From Trochalopteron elliotii (Eukaryota > Chordata > Aves > Passeriformes > Leiothrichidae), in assembly GCA_024734555.1 (NCBI GenBank), contig JANPWX010000061.1, positions 1,434,613-1,498,612 on the forward strand: 64,000 nt of DNA. Direction: 5' to 3'. A model generated the notes under the pieces. The model saw only the letters and a list, made by a program, of their open reading frames with translations, had not been told where the DNA came from and did not search any database. Positions 20,704 to 32,220 of the stretch are shown piece by piece (position 1 is the stretch's first letter; each line of letters opens with the position of its first letter). The position numbers were made by a program, and so were the translations under genes.

Positions 20704-23700
20704 GTGTGTTAGACTGTCAGAGTTTATGCTGTGGAACAGATAAAAGGCCAAGTGTAGCAACTGCCAGTTAAATAATTTCTAAAATAAGCCAGTGAATCTT
20801 TTTCAATTGAAAGATCAGTTTTTCCATAACTCCTCTAATCTTCTAGTTACAGTTCCTGCTTTAGAAACACTACTGCAAAGCAGAGCCAGCAATACATAAT
20901 CCAAGTTTTTTCTTGTTAATGTAGTTTTTATTCATGTATGTATACAAATTATATGGATATAATTTATTATTTAAAATCACTCTCATTGCAGCATGAGGCA
21001 ATATCTATTGTCAGTCTGCCTAGGTCTTTGAAATAAGCCCTGGTGAATTTAGTTTTTAAGCTCTTTAAAGAGATTTGGGAAATCTGTGGTATTTCAGATG
21101 ATGCTATTAGGTAATGAAACCAGGAGTGAGGGTCATAGAGCTGGAAAAAACTTCCAAGTATTGAAGACTTGCCTTCCTGCATATGTGAAAATACTGATGT
21201 AGGACAACTGGCAACCTCTCCTCTTTCTCAGTCTGGAGCTATCTGAACTCTTTTTCAGGAATTTTTGAATAGTTTTCTTCAGTTCTAAAATTTAATTTAC
21301 AGGAAAATTATCAAATGGCATCTTAGTTCTCCGTGTGGTCTGTTCTTGTTGCTTTAGCTTCAGAATTGAGACTAAAAGTGAGCAAGGTCTTCAATAAAAT
21401 CCCTTTGCATTTCAGTTTGGAGTTGAAACTACTTATATCTGATTTAGCTGTGACTTGCTCACATTTTTGTCTGTGCTTACAAAGCTTAGTCCAAACAGGA
21501 TAAAAAACCAAAATCCAACATTTTTCATCTCACCAGCCTTTGGAACATTCTGTGCTATTTATTACAGCACTTTCCATCCACAGTGTATTCAGTGGCAAAA
21601 GACACATTACAACTAAAAACCTACTTCTGCTTTTGTAATCCCACTTCTGGTTCCAACAAAACTCTCAATACAAATGTGAATCCAAACTTTGTCACAGGTT
21701 TGTAAGAGATCAGGCACGTGAAAATTAGATTAATTTAGTAATTGAGCTATTTGCCCATTTAGAACCAGCCTTCAAAGATCTCTTTCAAGTCAGACTTGGG
21801 AGCTATGTGTTTTAAGTCATAGCCTGCTTTCTTGGGAAGTGTGGGATTATAGGGTCCAGGATACATTTTGTGTTTTTTCTTCCTTAGTGTGTTTTTGCTA
21901 AAAAACAAGGCTATGTACAACTGTCTCTGGCTTTCATTCTTTTCTTGTTATTACTTTTTCTCCTCCTAAAATACAACTAATTGTGCTCATGTAAAAAAGA
22001 TGTTTAGAGCCTGATGGTCCCTGGAGTTTCCAAGCTTTCAACAGTTTAAGTATTCATACACTGTAGATTTAACTTTATCAGCTTTGCATATGTGCAAGTA
22101 AAACTTGGTTGGATACGTACCAGCAGCTTTCCAAGACAGTAAAATGGAACAAACTTTTGAACCTGTTTAATGGGCTGTTATAGTGTAATTTTTCTTTCTA
22201 TTCCATTACCCAGTTTCTGGCTCTGTGGAGGATTCATTTTCAAACTAGAGTTGCTTTACCTTACTGCTAAGGCAGTTTCTCTCTGTTTCAGGGTTGCTTC
22301 ACAAATCATTTGGGTAGATTCAAGGTGCAGGAAGACAAAATTTGGAAAAGCTCTGTTGCAAGGGAATGAAAAGTTTGGGGGTTTTTCCCACTTAATAGGA
22401 GGTATAAAACTGCAAAAGAAGAATAAACTTGGACAAACTGTAGTAGTTATTCCAGAGATTACATCATGCTGGTTTTAATGCAACAAATAGAAATCCAAGA
22501 ACCATCTAAAACTCTTGCCAGTCAAACAAAAATACTCTGAAACTAACCTTTGAGCTTCATTGATATTCCTTGGAACTGCATTGATCAAGTATATGGCATA
22601 GCAGCTGCCACTGCTTTGTAAACCAGTAAGAACTTTATTATCCATTGATTTCAAGCATATAAGAAATTTCCTTTCTGGATCAGTGGAAAACACGTTCATG
22701 GGCTTATGTCTGTCCTCCTATAAATCTATAAAATGTCAGTACTAGCCTATGCTTTGCAGACATGCTTATTTTTCTTCACATATCACCTTCTCTGCTGACT
22801 CCCTTTGTGTTGTGACTTTAATTCCAAGTCTGAGGATTTACTGAGCAGTTTTATTGCGTGCTTGGTGTTAACACAACTATTCTACCCTTGCTTGTGATGA
22901 ATCTGCAGCTGAGCTCAGGGTTGCTGGCAATTTACACAAGTGTATCAAAGGACCATTTCCTCACAAAAATAGGTTTACCACCAGAATTGCTGGGGTACTG
23001 AATGCTAAATTGCCACCACAACAAATGCTTTAAGAGAAAGCAAAATAATAAGAGACTTTTAGTACATCTTTCCATCTGGTTGTGCTTATGGTCTTTTCTG
23101 ACTATGAAATAACACATAGCGCTGTCATGATAGAATTTTCCACGACTAAACCTACTGTTAAAGCCTTGGTTTCTGCTCTTGGAAATTATTACCTATTCCT
23201 AATAAGCAGTCCATTTCAGACAGATAAATTATTCACATTATTGAAATACTAATTGCACTAAGAAATCATCACTGGAGAAGGTGTGAAACTTTGAAATATA
23301 GTAGGAGTTCAGTTTTGAGAAGTCTAGTCCAAGGAGATCAGTAATTATTAGAACTTAGGTGTGGTAGGGCCAAATAGAAAAATGAAGACGTATGAATCAT
23401 ATCAAGAAGTATTTTCTGAACGATGAATAATATTTTTTGAACTGATATATGTGCTGTTGATTTCTCTATCCAGCTAATTCCCTGGAAATTATGGAGAGGA
23501 GAGAAAGTTCTATTTTATGAAAAAGCAGGAATACCCTGGCTATAAAAAGCTATCAAAATGTGTATGTGCCTGTGTTGCATGTTCGATTTGAGAGCCCTTA
23601 CAAAAAGACACAAAACCTTAGAGATTCCTTCAAAACACACATTTGTGGTAGCTACTGCTGTAATAGGCAGAGCCTTCTAATATCTGATGGCCACAGAAAT

Positions 23701-25096
23701 GTAATCCAATTCTCAAAAATCTTTCCTTTTATATTTGTGAATCAAACCCATTTTTGACAACAATAGCTTCTAAGGAGTACCTCTGAAATATCTCTCCACC
23801 CTTAACTCATTTATCCTACATCAGAGGAACCACATAGATCTCCTAATACCCAGCTGACCAATTTTTAGTCTGAAGTCTCTTTCAAACTCTTTGCAGGATT
23901 TTAGTAAAGGACCTCAAATATGTATCTAATAAAAAATTCTGTCATGGCCAAAGGAAATATCTTTTATCTGTGTTCAAATATTCTGTCCTGACCCACTTTC
24001 CTAGGCATCTATTAATTGCAGTATTTTTACAGGTGTTAAAGGGTATGACTTTATTTCAGTTTTTTTGCAAGCTCTAAATTGAAAACAAAGAAATAATCAA
24101 CAGGCTGCTAATTACTGTGGAAGTAGAAGTGGAACAGAACACTTAGGAATGTTTAATATGCTCAAAAAGAATTAGCAGCTGAACTTGTCTGGCCTTCTCT
24201 TGAAATAGTCAAGTTTCTGTTGTCCTTTGTGGCCCTTCTGTGTGTACATCAATGCCAGGTAGCTTTGTGCTTCCCTATAACTTATAAACTACCCTTCAAG
24301 TTGATTTTAAAGATGTTTGTTTGAATTCATGGTATTATATTGTTCCCTCATAAAACACACACATATAACTCCTTAACAGTAGAGGATACTGCATCTATGT
24401 AACGAGAAAAATACCATCTGTGGTAGATCACAGAGTAGAACACACATGGTTCAAATAAGGAAAAAAATCCATTGTTTACTAGAATTTTATAATCTGCAAC
24501 AAATACCACATGAAACTTAGGCAGTTTTTTTTCAGGCTGCTGTGTCAAATGTCAGGGAGTAAAGCAGGAAGAATGCATGAATTGTGGCAGAAAAATCTCC
24601 TGTTACATGTCTTATTTCTTGAAGTATGCCAGAAATTTGTTTGTTTTCAGAAAGGGCAGCTGTAAAGTGGGAAGGAAGGACAGAAATACTTTCTCTGACT
24701 GTCTAGGAAGTCAAGCTTAGGACAGCCCTAGGTATTCTGTGTGTGTCACTATGTTCACATGGATGTAATAAAGCTTTCCAGGCATGGATGTGCTCCAGAC
24801 TTTCATCCTCACTGTGCAGTTTACTAATCAGTGCACCTCCTGCACAGCAGATGAGTTTTCCATTGCTATCAGCAATGTGGTGACGTGTACGTGGCCAACA
24901 TCACCCCATCTATTTCATGGAAAATAACAAGAGAAGACTTCATGCTATTACATTTCCCAAACTACCTGAAGCAGCTGTAAGGAATTTTTTTTATTTGATT
25001 GTTAGTAGGAAAACCCCTACCTTTTAATGTAAACATAAAGGTGCTGTTGAAAAAGGATATTTTACATTGTCAGGCATGCTGTGTGTTTGTCTTCAG

Positions 25097-25184
25097 GGTG
25101 AGAAGCTTGTAAGGGCAGCACATTTGGTTTTGACTGGTAATTCTGTAGATACACATGCACTTGCAACAAATTACCCTGGAGCAG
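25097..25184 (+). CDS. Candidate coding exon, 88 nt
   Basis: The acceptor TGTGTGTTTGTCTTCAG and the donor AGCAG/GTGTGT (25185) bound 88 bases. They are open in phase 0, starting GEKLVRAAHLVLTGNSVDTH, and leave one base. The next well-formed candidate, at 28889, takes exactly two bases and stays open to its donor, so the pair joins in frame. The peptide has an even mix of residues and no low-complexity bias. A second, inner donor (CTG/GTAATT near 25137) exists. No domain is recognised. Confidence 0.35.
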
Positions 25185-25665
25185 GTGTGTATTAGGGAAT
25201 GCATGGTCTGTTGAGAAAAGGTTTTGGAGGCACATATCTGCATTTTTAGGATTTGTTTTGGGTAAGTAGCCAAAAATTGCTGCTGTTGCATGGTGGCTGA
25301 GTAAGGAATCAGCAGAGACGTAGAAAAAAACGTGGAGAATGTAGTTTATAAGTAGTGCTGAGCAAGGTGGGTGATACAGGTAGGTAGTAGAAGTGCAAGA
25401 ATTTCTCTGCATACAGGAAGCTTCTGAAGGCAGTGTGACTGGGCTGGAGTTGGGCTGTTCTTTAAGATCCTTATGGTATCATAGGATGTTGCAGACTTCC
25501 ACACTTGGTTGAGGTTCCTGGGTGCCCAGAGCACAAACTCCAGGCAGTCATAACCCAGCCTGAGGCTTCTGTGAACACATACAAGGTTGGTTTGAAAGCA
25601 GGGTCCAATCATTCCTTGGCGTCTGAGGGCTGTCTTGCTGTAAACCCCATCCAGAATGCTGAGAA

Positions 25666-25697
25666 ATTAATGTGTTTGTGTTTTCACACACATTAAT
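25666..25697. repeat. Inverted repeat, 10-bp arms
   Basis: ATTAATGTGT (25666-25675) pairs with ACACATTAAT (25688-25697) around a 12-base loop that is itself partly complementary. It could form a hairpin in DNA or RNA. No function is evident. Confidence 0.5.
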
Positions 25698-25902
25698 GTG
25701 TGGAACAGTTGATACCATGTGCTACATCTCAGCACTGACTAAAAATCATATACCAGTGAAAGAAATGGAAAATTAGCAATTTCATTGTTTATATCGATAG
25801 CAAGCTTAACTGAAATTGGTAAAACTACTTAAAAATAAGCACAGCAGACTGAAGTTGGTCTCAGTAAGATAATTATTTTTCCTAGAAACTTTTTTCACTA
25901 AC

Positions 25903-26394
25903 ATGTGTGTCTTGTTTAATAACCTCTTATTCAGAAGTCCACTGTCCCACTGTAGAGACTGCAGCAGGAGCAGCAATCCCTGTTTTGCTTTCACAGTGCC
26001 TGTGAAAGGGTTCTGGTTGACAGTAGTGGAAACTCAAACCTTTCCTTGGCGAGGCCTTCATGCCAGTGACTGCTGGGAAGGGCAGACTTTTCACTCTGGC
26101 CTTGTGCCTTTGCCCAGGGAAAAAACCCATCCTGGGGCAGACTGCAGTTCCTGGGGCCATCCCATGGCTGTCACCTTTCCTGGAGCTGCTGCTGAGGTGT
26201 TTCCTGCACCCGGGAGAGCAGCCAGTGCAGGGGGATCAGAGGCTGCCAGCTTGGTGTTCCAAGCTATGCTGCATAGGAAAGGTCACACGAAAGCAAGAGT
26301 TTTGTGCAAATTGCTGTTGGGAAGAGAACAGCTCTTGTTTTGTAGCAGACTGAGGAGGAGATACAAGACAAGTGAACAAATGTTTATTCTCTAG
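25903..26394 (+). other. GC-rich, CpG-poor block with a 163-codon ORF
   Basis: A segment of roughly 50-55% GC that is nearly free of CpG, unlike the CpG islands, with stop-poor frames on both strands (163 and 97 codons plus, 77 minus). The ATG-initiated 163-codon ORF begins MCVLFNNLLFRSPLSHC and has no recognisable domain. The block may be an old methylated GC-rich insertion, a decayed coding sequence or chance. The opposing open frames argue that composition, not selection, keeps it open. Confidence 0.2.
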
Positions 26395-28026
26395 TTGAAT
26401 GTGTGTTACAGTGACTGTGATGAGAAGGGCTGGAGCAGAAATAAGCTTGGACAGCCTTCTGTGTTTGGAAATTCTTCAAAGACAGACACTTGCTGATGTT
26501 GTACGCAGGAATCAATTTAGTATTCATTAAATTCTTAGCTCTTGTTGTAGAAACCATTTCTTTTCGTAGTGGTTTATTTGAAATCTGAATGCCATGTAGT
26601 ATTAGGCCTCAAAACTGAGGATGTTTTGGAAGAGCCTGTGGGAGAATGCCAACCCCTCCCTAGTTACAGTTGTTTTCCAGAGACCTGGGTTTATATGAGC
26701 ATGCCAGGAAATCCCTTGTCCTAACTATGGAAAGGGTGGGAAAAGGAGAAGGAGAAGCAGACTGAGAGCTTAAAGAAGTCAGAAATAACTACATTGGAGT
26801 TTTACAGTCAGACAAGGAACTATTTACTACAGAGACTGCCCAAACTGAAAATCGTATAATGATGGGTCCTGAATTTTCACACATACTGACTGAAGAAAAA
26901 TATAAATGTTATATTGCAGGAATATAAAAACAAATGTGAATTTGTAGTTCAATGCACTAGTATTGTCATGCAATAATATCTTGCTTTGAAATCATAGGGA
27001 GGCTTGGTTTCACTATGCCTGTATGTTATATCACAGGAATCTGGTTTCTCCTTGGCCATACTTAGTAGGAGATGTAAAGATATAAAGGTCATTTAGCAGT
27101 CAGTAAAGGCATAATTCAAAAAGATGATTTTTCTTTTGGCACTGAGTGTGCAACTGCAATATTCTGTAGTTAGCCAACCAGTAAAGCAGCCACCCTAAAC
27201 TGTTGGTGGTATTACAGGCCAGTAAATAGCAAAAAAAATTGTATTCAATTTTCCAAAAAAAAGTATCCATTCTGTTTGCATAAGCTGTTATCTGATGATG
27301 AAAATCTGGAAGTGAGACAGAAAATAAACCAAAAAGGACAGTCTTTACTGCAATGTATCATGATTTTAAATTGTAAACTGCGTGGTGAGCTTTTACAGTA
27401 GCTGTGGGGACTTTATTTGCCATTGTTTCTTGCCCAACTGTCTGCTACTCTGCTTGAATTGCTTTAATTCCCCTCCTCCAGTGAATTTCTTTCATCTCAT
27501 GTATTATCTAGAGGAGGAGAGTTTCACCTTGTTTTCCACATTCTTTGGTTTACAGTTATTTTTCAAAAGTAATACACACTCCTAACTTAGGGCTTAGAGA
27601 CCATCCATAATTTAAGTGCAATTCTTGTAGTGGCAAAAGCAGTCAGTAAAATAAGGTGCTATAAACTGTGTGCCTTCTATGTTTGCTCATATTTCCTTAT
27701 AGCAGAAGCTGCTGCTTGTTAGGGATTAGAAAGCTGAAATGTCCTGGCATCTCCTGCAAGCAGGAAAATCACAAACCTCAGCCATGTATCTGCTGAAGTA
27801 GCTGTGGTACTGAAATAAAGATTTTGAAACCTTAATTAAGATGAAGTTAAAACGAATCAGCAACATTTGGCACTGATCAGGCAAACTGTACTTCATTTTA
27901 TCTGTCATGCTATTGCACCTCCTTCCCTGCACATGCACTCAAAATCCTGAAGACTACAAAATGTTGTCCCCTATATAGTTCTGGGATTTCAGTATTTTTG
28001 ACTGTCTCAATTATAAAATAATAAAG

Positions 28027-28047
28027 AAAAAAAAAAAAAAAAAAAAG
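28027..28047 (+). repeat. Poly(A) run, 21 bases
   Basis: Twenty-one A residues directly after AATAAAG. The signal-to-tail distance (one base) is too short for a retroposed mRNA tail, so a simple mononucleotide repeat is preferred. Confidence 0.8.
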
Positions 28048-28888
28048 GAGAGAAAACACAAGCACAACCCTGTGTTCCAAAACCTCAAGACTTCACAAAA
28101 GGAGTGCTTTTCCACTCATGGAACTTGCAGAGCTTATTACTGTTTCCATGTTTTTTAAAGATGTGGGGTTATAAAAGTTATTCAAAGTGTTCTCTTTGGA
28201 TGGAGGCTTGGTGTGTTTCTCTCAATTAGGCTTTACTTGTTTAATCATGGATTTTTGAGGCACTGTTAAATTGGATTTCTTAAGGTAACAGAAACCTCTT
28301 TGTCTGAAACTTTCAATTCTAGAAATACCAAAGTGCAGTTTAGAAAAAAGAAATAAGAAACATCTGGTAAGTCAGGATGCTGTCTGCACTGGCACAAAGA
28401 TGCAATAATAAAAAGCCATTTTTTTCCAAGTCTGTGCTTGCAAATAACATTATTACAAGAGCTTGCTGGCTGCAGAGTGCCTTATGGGAGCAAGGACATG
28501 TTGCAAAGTATTTTGCTGTATGGAACAGCAACACTTTGGAAATAGTTCTCTGTTGGCTACTTGCATGAGAGAATAGTGAAGTTGGCTTATATTTGGGGGA
28601 GGTTTGTGCATCTTGTACAGATGAATTCAAGCTAGCAGCTGGTAGAAGAACCAAGGGCAGCGTAAAAGCTTAGTTTCTTAGTAGGTAGGACAGTCATTCT
28701 GCTGTAATTGGTTCTTCAGTCTTGAAAAAAGTCTTTCAAATACCATAGGGATCATCCTCTCTGGCATATCTGCCTGCCTTTGATATTTGTGGTAGTGAAA
28801 GGCTGTGGCATGCTAGGAAGTGAACATTACATGTGCACATAAAGGTTGCACCCCAAACCCTACCTGGGCTCCGTGTTCCATTGCCTAG

Positions 28889-28985
28889 GACAGTTTGTTC
28901 TGGGCAAGAGTCAAAAAGTGCTTGCACAGAGGGATTCTCATGCCCACAAAACAGACCATGCAGTGCTTGTAGCTGTTCAAGCAAG
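28889..28985 (+). CDS. Candidate coding exon, 97 nt
   Basis: The acceptor CTCCGTGTTCCATTGCCTAG and the near-perfect donor CAAG/GTAAGC (28986) bound 97 bases. Entered with two bases carried, it reads QFVLGKSQKVLAQRDSHAHK and stays open 31 codons to the donor. Frame 0 stops, and the remaining frame is open but Cys/Ser-rich. Entry phase 1 matches the exit of the exon at 25097, and exit phase 2 matches entries at 29445 or 30155. Splice sites are among the best in the window. A 110-codon minus-strand ORF overlaps and is taken as a shadow. Confidence 0.38.
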
Positions 28986-29444
28986 GTAAGCTCATGCCAG
29001 ACACAATCTAAACCCTTGCTTTCAGAATGAAACACTTGTGCTTTTTCTAGTGTGCAAGCTCTGCTCATCCTTGCACAGATTATTTTAATACTATTCTCAC
29101 AAAAATGGGAATCTCTGTTTTAGCAGCAGCTAAAATTATCTTGCAATATGACAGCCAATAGCACCATTTTGGAAAAAGTATTATTAATGTTCTCTCACGT
29201 TCTTCTCCTGGCTTCAAGTATGTCCCTGGCATTTTTAGTGTTTCATTTCTTTTCCCTGTAGGGAGACTCTGCTGTGGTTTGGTGCTGAATAGGAGACGCT
29301 GATTTATCTTGGTGTCAAACTAGCAACTCTTCAGCGAGGTGTCAAGTGCGGCCTTTGTCCCCGAGTAAAATGGCTCTGCTGGCACCAGATGTCAGTGTTG
29401 GTCTGTGCTGACCGGGCACGTCTGTGTGTCCCCCTCTGCCCCAG

Positions 29445-29473
29445 GGGCTGCAAGTGCCTCAACAGGCTGAATG
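29445..29473 (+). CDS. Candidate 29-nt microexon
   Basis: One of the strongest polypyrimidine acceptors in the window (GTGTCCCCCTCTGCCCCAG) is followed 29 bases later by the donor AATG/GTGAGA. The segment is open in phase 2 to 1 (GCKCLNRLN) and in phase 0 to 2 (GLQVPQQAE). It lies in a locally CpG-containing, GC-richer patch (29230-29530). It could be an alternative to the exon at 30155 or part of a non-coding transcript. Confidence 0.28.
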
Positions 29474-29539
29474 GTGAGATCCTCCTTGTGAGGAGTCATC
29501 GCCTGCTGCTGAATTACACACGAGGGCTGCTGTCTGATT

Positions 29540-29780
29540 GAGGGATTTTATAAAAAATAAAATCATTGCTTTAAAAAGCGATTTGATAAAATGTATCAAC
29601 AAAGCAACAGCCACTTTTCACAGTTAATATGAGCTGTTGTTATATAGCCAGTTCTAGTTGTATTTTACCTTCAGCTGCTGTAACTATCCTGAAAGTGCAG
29701 CCTGTGGAAATTTTCACAGATTTTGCATTTATGTTGTGCTAATTGTTTACAGGCAAATTATTTTTACTAGGCACTGATTA
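29540..29780. promoter_or_regulatory. Possible conserved non-coding element
   Basis: An AT-rich but complex-sequence block with ATCATTGC, TGATAAAATGTATCAA, TTAATATGAGC and TAATTGTTTAC motifs of the kind seen in homeobox/forkhead enhancers. The call is by composition only. Confidence 0.18.
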
Positions 29781-30154
29781 CAAAGAACAGACTAACATAA
29801 ATGTATTAACTTTACTAAGATGCCTTAGAACTTAAAGAAATAAATAGTTGTTATTGTAAGTGAGTAATAGTCCTTGAGATAATGAATAACACCAATGATG
29901 CCAACTCAACCCATTGAAGTGTGTGTATGTGGGAAAAGGAGTTTGGATAAACTAGCAAGATAGATGTTTTGAGGCCAGTGACTGAATCTGATTTCTGGGT
30001 CAGGTTCTGTGTTTCACCTTTGGGAGGATTGTAGAGAATTCTTGGCTTGATGTGATCTATGGGCTGAAAGAGTTTTTGACATTACTTTGCCAGGGAAAAG
30101 TTACTCTGTGTAATGGAAGCAGATGCTGGCTGGCTCTGCTTTTAATGGCCACAG

Positions 30155-30209
30155 TGATGTGAAACACAGTGATGGTGCCAGCGTGTTTGGCCAGCACTGC
30201 TCACTGCTG
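30155..30209 (+). CDS. Candidate coding exon, 55 nt
   Basis: The acceptor CTGCTTTTAATGGCCACAG and the donor GCTG/GTAAAG (30210) bound a segment open only in the frame entered with one base (DVKHSDGASVFGQHCSLL). It enters in phase 2 and leaves in phase 0. It follows the exon at 28889 in phase and precedes the one at 39388 in phase. Confidence 0.25.
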
Positions 30210-32197
30210 GTAAAGCATGGCATTCCTACATAGTAGAGAGTCAGAGTTCAGGGTTAGGGATGCTATTTCTTGACTGAAACCCTCAGTTTTGAGGGGAGGA
30301 CACAAATCTCTTTTGAAGTAGGTTTTACTTCAGTTCACTAAAATTATCTCTGACTTGAATTGCCTCTAGAGGTTCCTGTTCATCTCTGATCACTGACAGG
30401 AATACAGCAAGCACTACCTTGGGTTATATGTATATCATTTAAGTGCTTTAGATTTAATGTGATTGATATCTGGTTATTTAAGACATCTTGATAGTTTTTT
30501 CTACTATTGCCATTATAAATTGGTATTTTCTACTATCAACTTACAGAATTGCATTTTGCATTAGGCCCTCAGAGGAGGGAGAAGGTGAAGAAAGCAAACA
30601 AGTAACTTCAGCTTAGTAGTACTGAAAAATATCTCTTTGGTAGGAGAGAATACCGACTGTGAGAGAATTGGAACGTTGCTCTAATTGAAAGGAATGCTGA
30701 ACTAATGTTTGTATTAGAATAAATTACTGGAAAAAAGCAAGAGAAAGTATGAAAACATATCTAGACCACAGAGTTGAAATAGATTAGATTTTAAGAGAAC
30801 ATAGGAATGAACTGGAAATTTCCTGTTATTCTCCTAAGTTAGATTTGTAATAGAAATAAGAAAGAGGTCTTGGCTAGAAATGTATCTATTTTTTTTCTCT
30901 CTTTATTCATATTACCTTGAAAAAATAGGATAATGAATATCAAAAATAAGAGCTTCATTTGCCCTAGCATACATGCTTTTCTGATTTGTGTTTTTGTTGG
31001 AAAAATTCTGATTGATATTTGTGACATAAATTAGGATATGAATGATATGAAAAAAACCTCTAACACTTTCCCCTAATTGAGAATAGAGGATACTCCCCAC
31101 TTTGCCATACCCCAGGATCTAAACACAGAGCAAAAAGACATGAAGCAATAAGAACATTGGAACTTTAGAAAATATTGAAGTATTAGCAGGTGCTATTTGA
31201 TGCTGACATCCTCTAAAAGGACATAGTGACTAACAATAGACTGTGACCTTTTATGTGAACTTATGTGAATATTTATATCAGGTCTTTTATCTTTGCTTTT
31301 TAACAGTGAGAATTCCTACAAACTTGGGCTTTTTGGCAAATATCAAGATTTCTGTCCTTTTTTTCCGGGGTGGGGAAGACCAAGGGGGGACCAAGCTCAA
31401 CAAACAAACATGCAAGGAGGAAATCTGTATCATGTTATGGATTACATACCTTTGGCAAACTCATCTCAATGACAGCTTAATTTGTCTCACATCCAAAAGC
31501 CTGTTTTTTCTGCAAGGAAAGTACAGTGTTTTATCAGTTATAGAGGCTGCTTCTAGGATGTTTGCCTTCAAATTAATCCTACCTGTACTTCATTTCACAG
31601 TACTAATTTAATTCATTTCTAATCAATAAAAATGTTTTCTCTGACACTCCCTTTTTCAAATGAGTTTCTAGGTTGGAATATGCAGCTATGAGTAAGAAAG
31701 GTTCTGGATATTTGTATTGTCCATTTAAAAGTTGTATTTCATATACTGTTTCATAATCTATCCTGATAAGAAGAAACCCCTTACTCCTGCCTCAAACCCC
31801 AACCCCTACGTGGGACCATCTTTTAATTCCTGTCAACCTGCAGGTACCTCAAATAACCAATAATATTTAGCCAGGAGATTATTTCTAATTTTATATTGCT
31901 TAATCATCTTGTCTGCTTATTAGTTTGTAGTTCTGCCCATGATTTGCAGCCCCACCTGTTACACTCACTTCTCTCTTGTTCTTTCCTGTTCCCACCATAA
32001 TGCAGTTGCAACATAAACTTTTCCTGGTACTTCCAAGGCCTTCCACAAAATAAAATTAAGTCATCAGTCTGAGTACACTCTGACAGGAGTAATTTAAAAT
32101 ATGTTAAAGCTGTAATAACTTGGTTTTATAAATGGAAATACTGGTCCATTTTAGAAATATGTAGAAGCCAAAAAGTAGCCACAGCATGTATTATAGT

Positions 32198-32220
32198 TTA
32201 TAATTCTTCAAGAATTATAA
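32198..32220. repeat. Near-perfect palindrome
   Basis: TTATAATTCTT, one C, then AAGAATTATAA: 11-base perfect arms with a single-base centre. It could be cruciform-prone or a symmetric binding site. It has no known family. Confidence 0.6.

Larger units (their letters stand above)
18107..25096. other. Long AT-rich stretch without a firm gene
   Basis: Contains the poly(C) tract and AAAG array listed separately. Exon-like segments with good acceptors but poor donors occur at 18596, 18968, 20238, 22293, 23482 and 23898. The frame entered at 22293 is open about 60 codons, as is one entered at 23898. None has both splice sites at consensus, and they are not called. Confidence 0.3.

Noticed and set aside
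23482..23560. Exon-like segment after CTCTATCCAG
   Set aside because: Strong acceptor and protein-like frames, but no usable donor before the stop.
28020..28047. Processed-pseudogene poly(A) tail
   Set aside because: AATAAA touches the A run, with no coding sequence upstream and no flanking duplication seen.
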